From the NCBI GenBank assembly GCA_031270145.1, contig JAISYD010000317.1:1-15318 (forward strand): a DNA stretch of 15,318 nucleotides, written 5' to 3'. This document shows, piece after piece, positions 7,785 to 14,918 of this stretch. The notes under the pieces are model-generated. The model ran no database searches, had not been told where the DNA came from, and saw nothing but the letters and a program-made list of their open reading frames with translations. Source of the DNA: Planctomycetota bacterium (GTDB taxonomy: Bacteria > Planctomycetota > SZUA-567). The translations under genes were made by a program, and so were the position numbers. How positions within the stretch are numbered: position 1 is the first letter of the stretch; each line of letters starts with the position of its first letter.

Positions 7785-8450
7785 ATGCGCGTCGCGGCTC
7801 TGATTCCAGCTTACCAAGAGGAGAAATTCATCGCCGGCGTGGTGGAAAAAACCAGGCGGATCCTGCCGGACGTCCTGGTTGTCGACGATGGCTCGGAGGA
7901 CGCCACGGCGGAATTGGCCGCCGCCGCCGGCGCCAGGACGCTGAGGAACCCGGCCAACCTGGGCAAGGGGGCCTCCCTGGTCATTGGCCTGGACGCCCTG
8001 TTCGCCGAGGGGTTCGACGCGGTGATCTGTCTCGACGCCGACGGCCAGCACCTGCCCGGCGAAATTCCCCGTTTCCTGGCCGCGGCAAAGACGGCGGATC
8101 TGGTGCTTGGGAGCCGCATGGGCGACGTCGGCGACATGCCGTTCGCGCGCCGCTGCACCAATCGCTTCACCAGTTGGCTAATTGGCCGGCTGGCCGGCGC
8201 GAAAATCCCGGATTCGCAGTGCGGTTTCCGCCTGCTGCGCCGGGAAGCCTGGCGGAGCGTGACCTTGCTGGGCCGCAACTACGATTTCGAGGGGGAGATG
8301 GTGGTGGCCATGGGCCGAAAGGGTTTGCGCATCGCCCATGTCCCGATCAGCGCGGTTTACGGCGACGAGATCAGCGCCATCCGTCCGCTGCGGGATACTT
8401 GGCGGTTTTTCCGCATGGTTTGGCGGCTGTGGCGCCGGAGGGAAGGCTGA
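7785..8450 (+). CDS. Family 2 glycosyltransferase (DPM1/polyprenyl-phosphate type, soluble)
   Basis: The 221-residue protein is a compact GT-A fold glycosyltransferase of family 2. Visible motifs: IPAYQEEKFI (7-16), the nucleotide-binding VVDDGSEDAT (32-41), NPANLGKGASL (55-65), the metal-binding LDADGQH (83-89), GSRMGD (109-114) and QCGFRLLRREAW (145-156), then a basic, Trp-rich C-terminus (RDTWRFFRMVWRLWRRRE) that could touch the membrane surface. No real transmembrane helix is present. Relatives move a sugar from an NDP-sugar to a lipid phosphate or glycan; donor and acceptor cannot be determined here. The ATG at 7785 has GGAAGGG at 7774-7780. The frame is open upstream, but that part is a shadow of pyrF. 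It starts 38 nt after pyrF, and its stop directly abuts the obgE ATG. Confidence 0.88.
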   Translation: MRVAALIPAYQEEKFIAGVVEKTRRILPDVLVVDDGSEDATAELAAAAGARTLRNPANLGKGASLVIGLDALFAEGFDAVICLDADGQHLPGEIPRFLAAAKTADLVLGSRMGDVGDMPFARRCTNRFTSWLIGRLAGAKIPDSQCGFRLLRREAWRSVTLLGRNYDFEGEMVVAMGRKGLRIAHVPISAVYGDEISAIRPLRDTWRFFRMVWRLWRRREG

Positions 8451-9467
8451 ATGGAGTTCGTCGACGAGACCATGGTGACGGTGCGCTCCGGCCGGGGCGG
8501 CAACGGGATCGTGGCCTTCCGCCGCGAGAGGAACGTCCCGTTTGGCGGGCCGACCGGCGGCGACGGCGGCAATGGCGGCTCGGTCATTTTCATCGCCGAC
8601 CGGAACGCCGACACCCTCCTGCCCCTGGCCCGGACCCAGAACTACGCCGCCGGTTCCGGAGAATCCGGCAAGGGGAACAATCGCCGCGGCGCCTCGGCTC
8701 CGGACGTGGTCGTCCCGGTGCCGCTGGGCACGGTTTTCCACGGGGGCGGCGAGATGTTGGCGGATCTTTCATATGACGGAGCCGCCTGGACGGCGGTCGC
8801 GGGAGGGCGCGGCGGCAGGGGCAACGCCTCCTTCGCCGCCGCGACCAACCGCTCCCCCCGGGAATTCACCTACGGCGCGGAGGGCTGTGAAAGGCGGCTG
8901 CGCCTTGAACTCAAGCTCATCGCCGACGTCGGCCTGCTGGGCCTGCCCAACGCCGGGAAAAGCACCCTTCTCTCGCGTCTTTCCGCCGCCAGGCCGCGCA
9001 TAGCCGATTACCCCTTCACTACCCTCCAGCCGCAGCTCGGGATCGTCCCGGACGGCAACGGCCGCGAGCTGACCCTGGCCGACATCCCCGGCATCATGGA
9101 AGGCGCCGCCGGCGGGGCCGGCATGGGACTCAAGTTCCTCCGCCACGTCGAGCGTTGCGGCTTCCTCCTCCACCTGGTGGAAATGCTTCCGCTGGACGGA
9201 AGCGATCCGGCCGAAAATTATGCCGTCGTCAACCGGGAATTGGCCCTGCATTCGCCGCTTCTCGCCGCCAAGCCGCAACTGCTGGCGGCCAACAAGCTGG
9301 ATCTCGCCGGAGCGGACAAGGCGCTGGCGGAATTCGCCGGCGCCGTCGGCCGGCCGGTCGTCGGGCTGTCGGCCGTCGCCGGGACCGGCTTGCGGGAACT
9401 GGTCCGGGCCATGTTCGCCCTCAGGGACGAAGTCCGGGCGGGGCGCGCGCGGGAGGCCGCCACATGA
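8451..9467 (+). CDS. obgE: GTPase Obg (CgtA), ribosome-associated
   Basis: This 338-residue essential-type GTPase acts in late 50S ribosome assembly and stress or cell-cycle control. The N-terminal glycine-rich Obg domain (1-157) has RSGRGGNGIVAFRRER (12-27) and GGPTGGDGGNGGSV (32-45). The G domain has G1 GLPNAGKST (164-172), G2 PFTT (188-191), G3 DIPG (211-214), G4 NKLD (281-284) and G5 SAVAGTG (307-313). It ends soon after G5 and lacks the C-terminal OCT domain found in Bacillus and actinobacterial Obg, so it is the short form. The start codon follows the glycosyltransferase stop with no gap, and AGGGAAGG at 8438-8445 serves as ribosome site. Its stop overlaps the next ATG (ATGA). Its link to rsmD downstream is functional, since both act on ribosome biogenesis. 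Confidence 0.97.
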   Translation: MEFVDETMVTVRSGRGGNGIVAFRRERNVPFGGPTGGDGGNGGSVIFIADRNADTLLPLARTQNYAAGSGESGKGNNRRGASAPDVVVPVPLGTVFHGGGEMLADLSYDGAAWTAVAGGRGGRGNASFAAATNRSPREFTYGAEGCERRLRLELKLIADVGLLGLPNAGKSTLLSRLSAARPRIADYPFTTLQPQLGIVPDGNGRELTLADIPGIMEGAAGGAGMGLKFLRHVERCGFLLHLVEMLPLDGSDPAENYAVVNRELALHSPLLAAKPQLLAANKLDLAGADKALAEFAGAVGRPVVGLSAVAGTGLRELVRAMFALRDEVRAGRAREAAT

Positions 9468-10213
9468 AGATGCTGCGGGAGTTCTGCCGCTATTTCATGT
9501 CGGTGATGATGGGGCGCCGCAGCTCGCTGACCGCCTTCATCGAACCGTTGACCATGGCCGAGCGCTATCTGCGCTGGGGACTGGAGACCCGGGACATCCG
9601 CGACTTCCGCTCCGCCATGGATCACCTGCACCTCTGCTACGACCGGGACGCCCCCATGGCCTCCCTGCTGATTCGCAAATACAGCGCCATCTCGGACGTC
9701 GGCAACGCCGCCATCGAAACGCTGCTCCAGCGCCAGCAAAAGGTCGTCGTCGACGCGGCCAAAACCGAGAGCGACTACCGGGACGAGCTGGAGGCGATAA
9801 ACCGGAAGGTGGCGGAACTCAAGGTCTATATCCGCAGGCTCCGGGACGAGGGCAGCCTCATCAAGGCCAAAAACGAGGAATCCCACATGGCGGAGCTGGA
9901 AGCCAACGCCAAGAAGGTGCTGGAGAAGCTCGATTCCGGCGAGGGCCGCACCGAGGTGTTCGACAGCTACGACGACATCACCTCGGACGCCGTCCGCTTT
10001 TTCCGGGAACTGGATCACGCCTCCACCATGATCATGGCCAATCCCATGCTGGGGCCGCAAAAGGCCGGGGCCATATCGTCGCATTTGCTGTCGCGGCTGG
10101 AATTCCTCCGCAATGCCGTGGAGAAAGCCGATCCCGTGAAGGACCGTCCGGCCGGAAAAGAGGAAAAACCGTCGCCGGGCCGGAGCGCCGGCGGGAAAAA
10201 GGCCGGAGGATGA
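9464..10213 (+). CDS. Coiled-coil protein of unknown function
   Basis: The 249-residue protein was not recognised. It is highly charged and mostly helical. Residues 1-80 contain two helix-rich segments (including PLTMAERYLRWGLETRDIRD). A long predicted coiled coil runs from about 84 to 156 with frequent Lys/Glu/Leu heptad-like spacing. A second helical part with DDITSDAVRFFRELDHA (170-186) follows. The last 30 residues are a Lys/Pro/Gly-rich, probably disordered tail. No signal peptide is visible; residues 8-16 are hydrophobic but too short for a membrane helix. The coiled coil superficially recalls PspA/IM30, but the similarity is not enough to assign it. The ATG at 9464 overlaps the obgE stop and has GGGAGG at 9451-9456; the ATG at 9470 is an alternative. 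Overlap with both neighbours argues that it is a real gene that may work with ribosome or envelope biogenesis. Confidence 0.8.
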   Translation: MKMLREFCRYFMSVMMGRRSSLTAFIEPLTMAERYLRWGLETRDIRDFRSAMDHLHLCYDRDAPMASLLIRKYSAISDVGNAAIETLLQRQQKVVVDAAKTESDYRDELEAINRKVAELKVYIRRLRDEGSLIKAKNEESHMAELEANAKKVLEKLDSGEGRTEVFDSYDDITSDAVRFFRELDHASTMIMANPMLGPQKAGAISSHLLSRLEFLRNAVEKADPVKDRPAGKEEKPSPGRSAGGKKAGG

Positions 10214-10764
10214 GGATTATTGCCGGGACGGCCAGGCGCGTCGGCCTCGAAACGCCGAAAAACCTGGCCACCCGCCCATTCCTCGAAATGGCCCGGGGGG
10301 CGCTCTTCAACTCCCTGGGCGGCCTGGTCGCCGGGGCTAGGGCGCTCGATCTCTTCGCCGGTTCCGGCGCCCTGGGGCTGGAGGCGCTTTCGCGCGGGGC
10401 CGCCTCCTGCCTCTTTGTCGAGAGGGATCGGGCCGCCTTCGCCGCGCTGCGGCGCAACATTGAGGCCTGCCGCCTGGGGGATCGCGCCGTTTCCCGGCTG
10501 GACGAGGTCGAAAATTTCCTTGCCGGGGACGCCGGCAATTACAACCTGGTTTTCGCCGATCCGCCCTTCTCGGAAGCCGGGGAATGGCTGGCCGGCCGCC
10601 AAGCCGGAAACGCCGGGGCGGCCATGGCCAGGCTGATCGAGGCGGGCGGGATCCTGATTCTCCGGCTGGAGAGCGGGGAGGCGCCGCCCGAATGGCCGGA
10701 CTTCCAGCCGGCGGGCGTCCGCCGCTATGGGCGCAGTTTGCTTTGCAGATACCTTAAATCGTGA
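10210..10764 (+). CDS. rsmD: 16S rRNA (guanine(966)-N2)-methyltransferase RsmD
   Basis: This 184-residue SAM-dependent enzyme methylates G966 of 16S rRNA in the assembled small subunit. It opens with the family-typical MRIIAGTARR, has the SAM-binding motif I DLFAGSGALGLEALSRGA (47-64), the acidic VERD (70-73) that binds ribose, and the catalytic FADPPF (115-120). Length fits the family (about 180-200). One departure: the usual TRPTxDRVREALFN segment reads TRPFLEMARGALFN (21-34), losing several normally conserved residues. The start at 10210 overlaps the upstream stop, with AAAAAGG at 10196-10202 as ribosome site. This is the last gene of the same-strand run. In many genomes rsmD is followed by coaD, but here it is followed by a weak terminator and rubrerythrin. 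Confidence 0.93.
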   Translation: MRIIAGTARRVGLETPKNLATRPFLEMARGALFNSLGGLVAGARALDLFAGSGALGLEALSRGAASCLFVERDRAAFAALRRNIEACRLGDRAVSRLDEVENFLAGDAGNYNLVFADPPFSEAGEWLAGRQAGNAGAAMARLIEAGGILILRLESGEAPPEWPDFQPAGVRRYGRSLLCRYLKS

Positions 10765-10804
10765 CGGGGGCGGGGGCGCGCTTCCCGTGCCGGTTATGCT
10801 GATC

Positions 10805-10826
10805 GCGCCTTGAAATGGCGCTTTTG
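10805..10826 (+). terminator. Weak intrinsic terminator after rsmD
   Basis: GCGCC (10805-10809) and GGCGC (10817-10821) pair across a 7-nt loop and are followed at once by TTTT (10822-10825). The stem is short (5 bp, all G-C) and the T-run is brief. The position, 40 nt after the rsmD stop and before a separately controlled gene, fits the end of the long transcript. Partial read-through is likely. Confidence 0.45.
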
Positions 10827-10946
10827 TCCCGCTCGCAGGCTCGGTTTGCCGCCGCCAGGCTCGTCAACCCGGCCGGAGAGGGGACGGACAAATGTTTCCA
10901 CAACGGAGCGGAACGCGCCGCCGCGCCGCGTTTCCCGCATGCATTG

Positions 10947-10963
10947 CCCGTCCGCCGGACGGG
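10947..10963 (+). promoter_or_regulatory. Inverted repeat upstream of rubrerythrin
   Basis: CCCGTCCGCCGGACGGG is a perfect 7-bp inverted repeat with a 3-nt centre, followed directly by the AT-rich GTTTAAAC palindrome (10963-10970, sharing the last G). It lies about 35 nt before the rubrerythrin start. A loose -35-like TTGCCC (10944-10949) overlaps it and TTAAAC (10965-10970) could be a -10, but the 15-nt spacing is poor. The repeat could be an operator or an mRNA hairpin; it is not a known PerR or Fur box. Confidence 0.35.
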
Positions 10964-10998
10964 TTTAAACCAGGCGCCTGTCATTTGGAGGAGAAAAC

Positions 10999-11535
10999 AT
11001 GAGCGTCAAGCAGGATTCCAAAACCGCCAAGAACCTCGCCTACGCCTTCGCCGGCGAATCCCAGGCCCGCAACAAGTACACCTATTTCGCCGGCGCGGCG
11101 AAAAAAGAGGGCTACGAACAGATTGCGGCCATTTTCGAGGCCACGGCCAACAACGAAAAGGAGCACGCCAAGCTCTGGTTCAAGGCGCTGGAGGGCATCG
11201 GCGACACCAAGGCCAATCTCAAGGCCGCCGCCGCCGGCGAGCACGAGGAATGGACGGAAATGTACAGGAACTTCGCCAAGGAGGCGGAGGAGGAGGGATA
11301 CGCCGACCTCGCCCGCCAGTTCGCCGCCGTGGGCGCCATTGAAAAGCATCACGAGGAGCGCTACAAGCAACTGCTGGCCAATCTCGAAAAAGGCGAGGTT
11401 TTCGCCAGATCCGGCAAGAAACGCTGGATCTGCCGCAACTGCGGGCATGTCCACGAAGGGGTAAAAGCGCCGGAGAAATGCCCGGTTTGCCATCACCCCA
11501 AGGCTTATTTCGAGATCGAGGCGGCGAACATCTGA
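10999..11535 (+). CDS. rbr: Rubrerythrin
   Basis: The 178-residue protein is a cytoplasmic non-haem iron peroxidase that reduces hydrogen peroxide using electrons from rubredoxin or NADH-linked donors, typical of anaerobes meeting oxygen. The N-terminal ferritin-like four-helix domain (1-135) has GESQARNKY (19-27), and the expected diiron ligands can be placed at Glu20, Glu53, His56, Glu84, Glu87, Glu115 and His118. The C-terminal rubredoxin-type domain holds a single FeS4 iron through Cys145/Cys148 (CRNC) and Cys161/Cys164 (CPVC). Length is close to the roughly 190 residues of the Desulfovibrio protein, so it is complete. A strong ribosome site, GGAGGAG (10987-10993), precedes the ATG. It is flanked by non-coding DNA on both sides, so it is probably transcribed alone, and converges on the flagellin gene. 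Confidence 0.97.
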   Translation: MSVKQDSKTAKNLAYAFAGESQARNKYTYFAGAAKKEGYEQIAAIFEATANNEKEHAKLWFKALEGIGDTKANLKAAAAGEHEEWTEMYRNFAKEAEEEGYADLARQFAAVGAIEKHHEERYKQLLANLEKGEVFARSGKKRWICRNCGHVHEGVKAPEKCPVCHHPKAYFEIEAANI

Positions 11536-11558
11536 GGCCGCGTCCGCTCCGCCCCGGG

Positions 11559-11598
11559 AAAAAGACCGGGAACGCGCGGAACTTCCGCGCGTTCCCGG
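11559..11598 (-). terminator. Strong intrinsic terminator of the flagellin gene
   Basis: A perfect 16-bp inverted repeat (arms 11566-11581 and 11583-11598, with GGAACTTCC at its centre) lies between the convergent rubrerythrin and flagellin stops. Read on the minus strand, the stem begins 20 nt after the flagellin stop and is followed by TCTTTTT (11565 down to 11559), the classical T-run. On the plus strand no T-run follows directly, so it mainly serves flagellin, although the stem may also slow plus-strand transcription from rubrerythrin. Confidence 0.85.
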
Positions 11599-11617
11599 CT
11601 TGAGGCCATATTTTTCC

Positions 11618-14600
11618 TTATTGCAGGAGAGTCAGGACGTTCTGGGTCGCCTGGTTGGCCTGGGCCAGCATCGAGGTGCCGGCCTGCTGCATGACCTGGA
11701 AGCGGGTGAACTGGGTCGATTCCGAGGCCATGTCGGTGTCGCGGATGGCCGATTCGGTCTTGGTGATGTTCTCGATGGCGACGTCCAGCGAGTTGATGTT
11801 GGTCTGGAGCATGTTGGCCTGGAAGGCGCCAAGCCGCGCCCGCAGGGTCGAGACGTCGTCGATGGCCTGGGACAGGATGCGCATGGAGAGGATGGGATCG
11901 CGCGACAGGCTGGCGATGCCGCCCCCGAGGACGTTTTGCAGACAGTATTCGCTGCCGTCCCATTCGATGCGCCCCAGCTCCGACATGGCCATCGAAGGGA
12001 TGGAGTAGACGGTCCGATCCTGATCGCCCTCGGTGTTGCCGAGCTGGAACTGCATGCCGCCCAGGAAATTGTACATGGTCTCGGTGGTGTTTTTCCTCGC
12101 CTGGGTGGCGTAGGTGTTGACCTCGAGCATGATGTCGCCGTTGGAGGCGGTGATGTAGTTGCCGACGTTGTTCAGGTTGGCGCTGCTTTTGTTCAGGTCC
12201 ACCAGCATGGTGCTTTCGATGTAAACGCCTTTCAAGGCCGGCTCGGTGAGATAAAACCCCTCGAGCAGCTTGGCCGGATCCACGTTGATGGTCACCGGCG
12301 GAATGCTGGCGCCGCTGGCGGCCAGGGCGCTGGCGTTTATGGTCAATTCCTTCGTCGCGCCGTTGTAGCTCATCTGCACCAATTTCTGGGCATTCGGATT
12401 CGCCGCGATCTTGGCCTCGACCGTCGGGTCGATTTGGCTGAAATCAAGGTAGACGCTGACCGGCTGGCCTAGGCGATCATAAAGGCCGTTGTTGCTGTCG
12501 CCCATCTTGTAGGTGAGCGAGGGCGGCTCGAAGTGCCGGCGCTCCGCGGCGATGCGCGACTCGTTCTCCTCAATGCCCTGGAGGGTGGTGGCGCGGGAAT
12601 AGAGCTTGCCGTCCTCGTAGCCGGCCACCGCCATGGTGGTGAGGCCGAGCGTCCCCTTGTTGAACACCAGTTTTCCGGAGAAGTCCGGCGTGGTGATGTT
12701 GGCGGTGAGGCCCTGGGTGTAGACGGGGGCGCCGTTCATGCCGATTTGCGCGTCCTGCCCGGCTATCTGCACCGTGGTTCCCTCCCTCACCATGATCTTT
12801 TCCATGGTGTCGGACTCGCGGTATTGGTAGAAGAGCTCGCCTATCTTGTTCTGGATGCGGATGGTCTCGGCCGAACCGTAGTCCACCGCGTATAATCGCA
12901 TGCCCAGGTTGGTGAAGGCGATGTCGCCGACCTGTTCGCCGTTGGGCATGTCCCCTTGGCCGATGTTGTTGTAGGGCGGCTTCAGGGCTGGATCCGGCTT
13001 GGGCAGGTTCAGTGTGATGTTGAGGCCGCTGTCCTGGCCGTTTTCCATGATTACCGACTCGATGCGCACCGTCTGGCCGCCGGCGATGTTGGCGTCGCCG
13101 CCTCTTGCCGTGGCGCAGCAGTTGAAGACCTCCCCGGAGGAGGCGACCAGGTTGCGCGGTTCCCGGGTCGAGTCGTTGAAGACCTCGACCTTGAAGGTGC
13201 GCACGGTGCAGCCGTCCGCCTCGTAGGTCAGCGGCGTGTATTTGAAGTAGAGCTCGCCCTCCGGCGAGGTGTTGACCCCCAGGTTCACCCCCGACATCAC
13301 CGAGTTGGAGATGTCGGCCCAGCCGGCGACGCCTCCGACCGCCATGTCCTTCATGTTGTCCATGCGCTGGCCGACCAGGGCTATTTCGTAGACGTCCAGA
13401 TTTTCCGCGTAGTCGCTCAGCTTGATGAACAGGCCGTCCAGATTCTGGGTCGGGGCGCCGGGGATGCCCGAGTTGTTGGCGGCGGCGAAGAAGCAGGAGC
13501 TGCCCTTGCCGATGAGCATGGTGCATTCCTTGTCCTTGTAATATTCGATGGCGTTGGTGGACTTGTCGATTACCTTGGCGTAGATTTTCCCGTCGCCGTC
13601 GCAGTTGAAGCCGACCTTGAAGGCGGCGGCGGCGTTGGCGGTGAGGCAGACGCAGGAAATCTTGGCCATCTCTATGTTGCTGAGGCTGGCGTTTTGCACC
13701 GATCCGACGTTGTTCAGGCCGGCCTTGTAGATTTGGATGTCGCCGCTGCGGTAGACGTAGCAGCCCTGGTCGTAGCCCTTGACGAAACAGGCCGGGGTGT
13801 TGGTCAGGTAGTTCGGCCCGGTGCTGCCGGGAGGCGTGCCGGTGACGGTGCGGTCGACCCGGATGTCGGAGGCGAAGGTCATGGTGGCGCCGATGCCGGT
13901 GGAGTCCCGGACATTGTTGACGGCGTCGACGATGGTGCCGATATGGGTGCCCTCGGCGAAGGAGAAGAGCCGGGAACCGCCGCTGCCGGTGAGGATGAAT
14001 TCCTGGGCGTTGGTGATCTTGGTTCCTGAGAGCTGGCACAGGGGATTGGCCGAATCGCTTTCCAGGTAGGCGCGCTGGGCCGAGGTGTCGGTGTTGGCCT
14101 GCCACTGGTTCTTCTCGCCCGTGTAGCCGATCGACATCTTGACGCCGCTGCGCTTGAAGACCTCGTCCACCCGGGTCATTTCGGTGTTGAGGAGCGAATG
14201 GTCGGTGGGTTGGTTGACCACGGTGTTGACGTCGTAGACCAGCTGCTTCGAGCCGTTTAGGAGATATTGGTCCGAATAGCGGGTGGTGTTGGCGATGCGG
14301 TTCAGGGTCTCGATGCCCGAATCCATTTCCGACTGGTCGGCGGCGACCTGCTCGGGACTGGTGATGCCGTTATTGGCGGCGTGGATGGCCAGCGCCTTCA
14401 TGTTTTTGAGGATGTTGTTCATCTCGTTCAGGGCGCCCTCGGCGATGCCTATCAGGTTGTAGGCCTCGGAGGAATTGCGGACCGCCCGCTCCAGCCCGGA
14501 TATCTGCGAGCGCAACTGCTCGCTGATGATCAGGTCGGACGGGCCGTCGGCCCCGACGTTGATGCGATAGCCGCTCGACAGCTTTTCTATGCTTTTGGAC

Positions 14601-14674
14601 ATGCCCTGGTTGCTGGCCGAAAGGTTTCGGTACGTGTTCAGGGCCGACAAGTTGTGATTGATGACCAGACCCAT
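11618..14674 (-). CDS. fliC: Giant flagellin with large cysteine-containing central region
   Basis: The 1018-residue product is a flagellar filament protein, secreted through the flagellar export system and polymerised outside the cell. The N-terminal D0/D1 region (1 to about 190) is classical: MGLVINHNLSALNTYRNLSA, KLSSGYRINVGADGPSDL (31-48), SEQLRSQISGLERAVRNS (51-68) and RIANTTRYSDQYLLNGS (126-142). The C-terminal D1/D0 region (about 870-1018) has FQLGN (876-880), TLRARLGAFQANMLQ (943-957), ENITKTESAIRDTDMA (968-983) and ends NVLTLLQ. Common flagellins have about 270-550 residues; here about 650 extra residues form the surface-exposed D2/D3 part, with no early stop or frameshift. The protein has 12 cysteines (213, 296, 305, 341, 343, 358, 384, 394, 489, 519, 520, 911), while flagellins usually have none. 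Start at 14674 with AAGGAGGA nearby. Single gene, no chaperone gene in view. Gene symbol is by family only. Confidence 0.95.
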   Translation of the reverse strand: MGLVINHNLSALNTYRNLSASNQGMSKSIEKLSSGYRINVGADGPSDLIISEQLRSQISGLERAVRNSSEAYNLIGIAEGALNEMNNILKNMKALAIHAANNGITSPEQVAADQSEMDSGIETLNRIANTTRYSDQYLLNGSKQLVYDVNTVVNQPTDHSLLNTEMTRVDEVFKRSGVKMSIGYTGEKNQWQANTDTSAQRAYLESDSANPLCQLSGTKITNAQEFILTGSGGSRLFSFAEGTHIGTIVDAVNNVRDSTGIGATMTFASDIRVDRTVTGTPPGSTGPNYLTNTPACFVKGYDQGCYVYRSGDIQIYKAGLNNVGSVQNASLSNIEMAKISCVCLTANAAAAFKVGFNCDGDGKIYAKVIDKSTNAIEYYKDKECTMLIGKGSSCFFAAANNSGIPGAPTQNLDGLFIKLSDYAENLDVYEIALVGQRMDNMKDMAVGGVAGWADISNSVMSGVNLGVNTSPEGELYFKYTPLTYEADGCTVRTFKVEVFNDSTREPRNLVASSGEVFNCCATARGGDANIAGGQTVRIESVIMENGQDSGLNITLNLPKPDPALKPPYNNIGQGDMPNGEQVGDIAFTNLGMRLYAVDYGSAETIRIQNKIGELFYQYRESDTMEKIMVREGTTVQIAGQDAQIGMNGAPVYTQGLTANITTPDFSGKLVFNKGTLGLTTMAVAGYEDGKLYSRATTLQGIEENESRIAAERRHFEPPSLTYKMGDSNNGLYDRLGQPVSVYLDFSQIDPTVEAKIAANPNAQKLVQMSYNGATKELTINASALAASGASIPPVTINVDPAKLLEGFYLTEPALKGVYIESTMLVDLNKSSANLNNVGNYITASNGDIMLEVNTYATQARKNTTETMYNFLGGMQFQLGNTEGDQDRTVYSIPSMAMSELGRIEWDGSEYCLQNVLGGGIASLSRDPILSMRILSQAIDDVSTLRARLGAFQANMLQTNINSLDVAIENITKTESAIRDTDMASESTQFTRFQVMQQAGTSMLAQANQATQNVLTLLQ

Positions 14675-14908
14675 TTCCTGTCCTCCTTAACGTTCATAGT
14701 CCGTCCTTGAATGCTCAAGGCCATGCCATACTCTCGCGCTCAACTCCCTGAGCGCCCGATACGCTTCTCCAGCGGGCTTGAGAGTCTGGATTTCGGACTG
14801 CCGGACCGGGTCTTCCGGTCCTGGCCAAAAAAATGTTTCCTCGACCCCCACAAATCCAACCGCGAACAGCCAATCTTCCCGGGCCCGGCTAAAACCTGAT
14901 TGCGCCTG
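14675..14908 (-). other. Structured flagellin leader (non-coding)
   Basis: If transcription starts about 11 nt past the sigma-54-like site, the flagellin mRNA has a leader of roughly 230 nt. It holds two clean hairpins: arms 14736-14742 and 14749-14755 (GCGCTCA/TGAGCGC, 6-nt loop) and arms 14803-14809 and 14815-14821 (GGACCGG/CCGGTCC, 5-nt loop). No convincing coding frame is present; the short open frames here begin with TTG, lack ribosome sites and show no family resemblance. The leader may regulate translation or stability of flagellin mRNA. Confidence 0.4.
14681..14688 (-). promoter_or_regulatory. Ribosome binding site of flagellin
   Basis: On the minus strand AAGGAGGA ends 6 nt before the ATG at 14674. 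It is an almost perfect anti-16S match and much stronger than those of the other genes here, as expected for an abundant filament protein. It fixes the start codon. Confidence 0.9.
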
Positions 14909-14918
14909 ACGGAAAAGA

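Noticed and set aside
12956..14029. Plus-strand frame opposite flagellin, Val/Gly/Asp-rich
   Set aside because: Antisense to a gene with conserved ends and terminator; composition reflects reverse reading of flagellin.
12570..14105. Long frame on the minus strand in another phase of the flagellin gene
   Set aside because: Low-complexity Arg/His/Gln-rich product, explained as a shifted reading of the flagellin codons.
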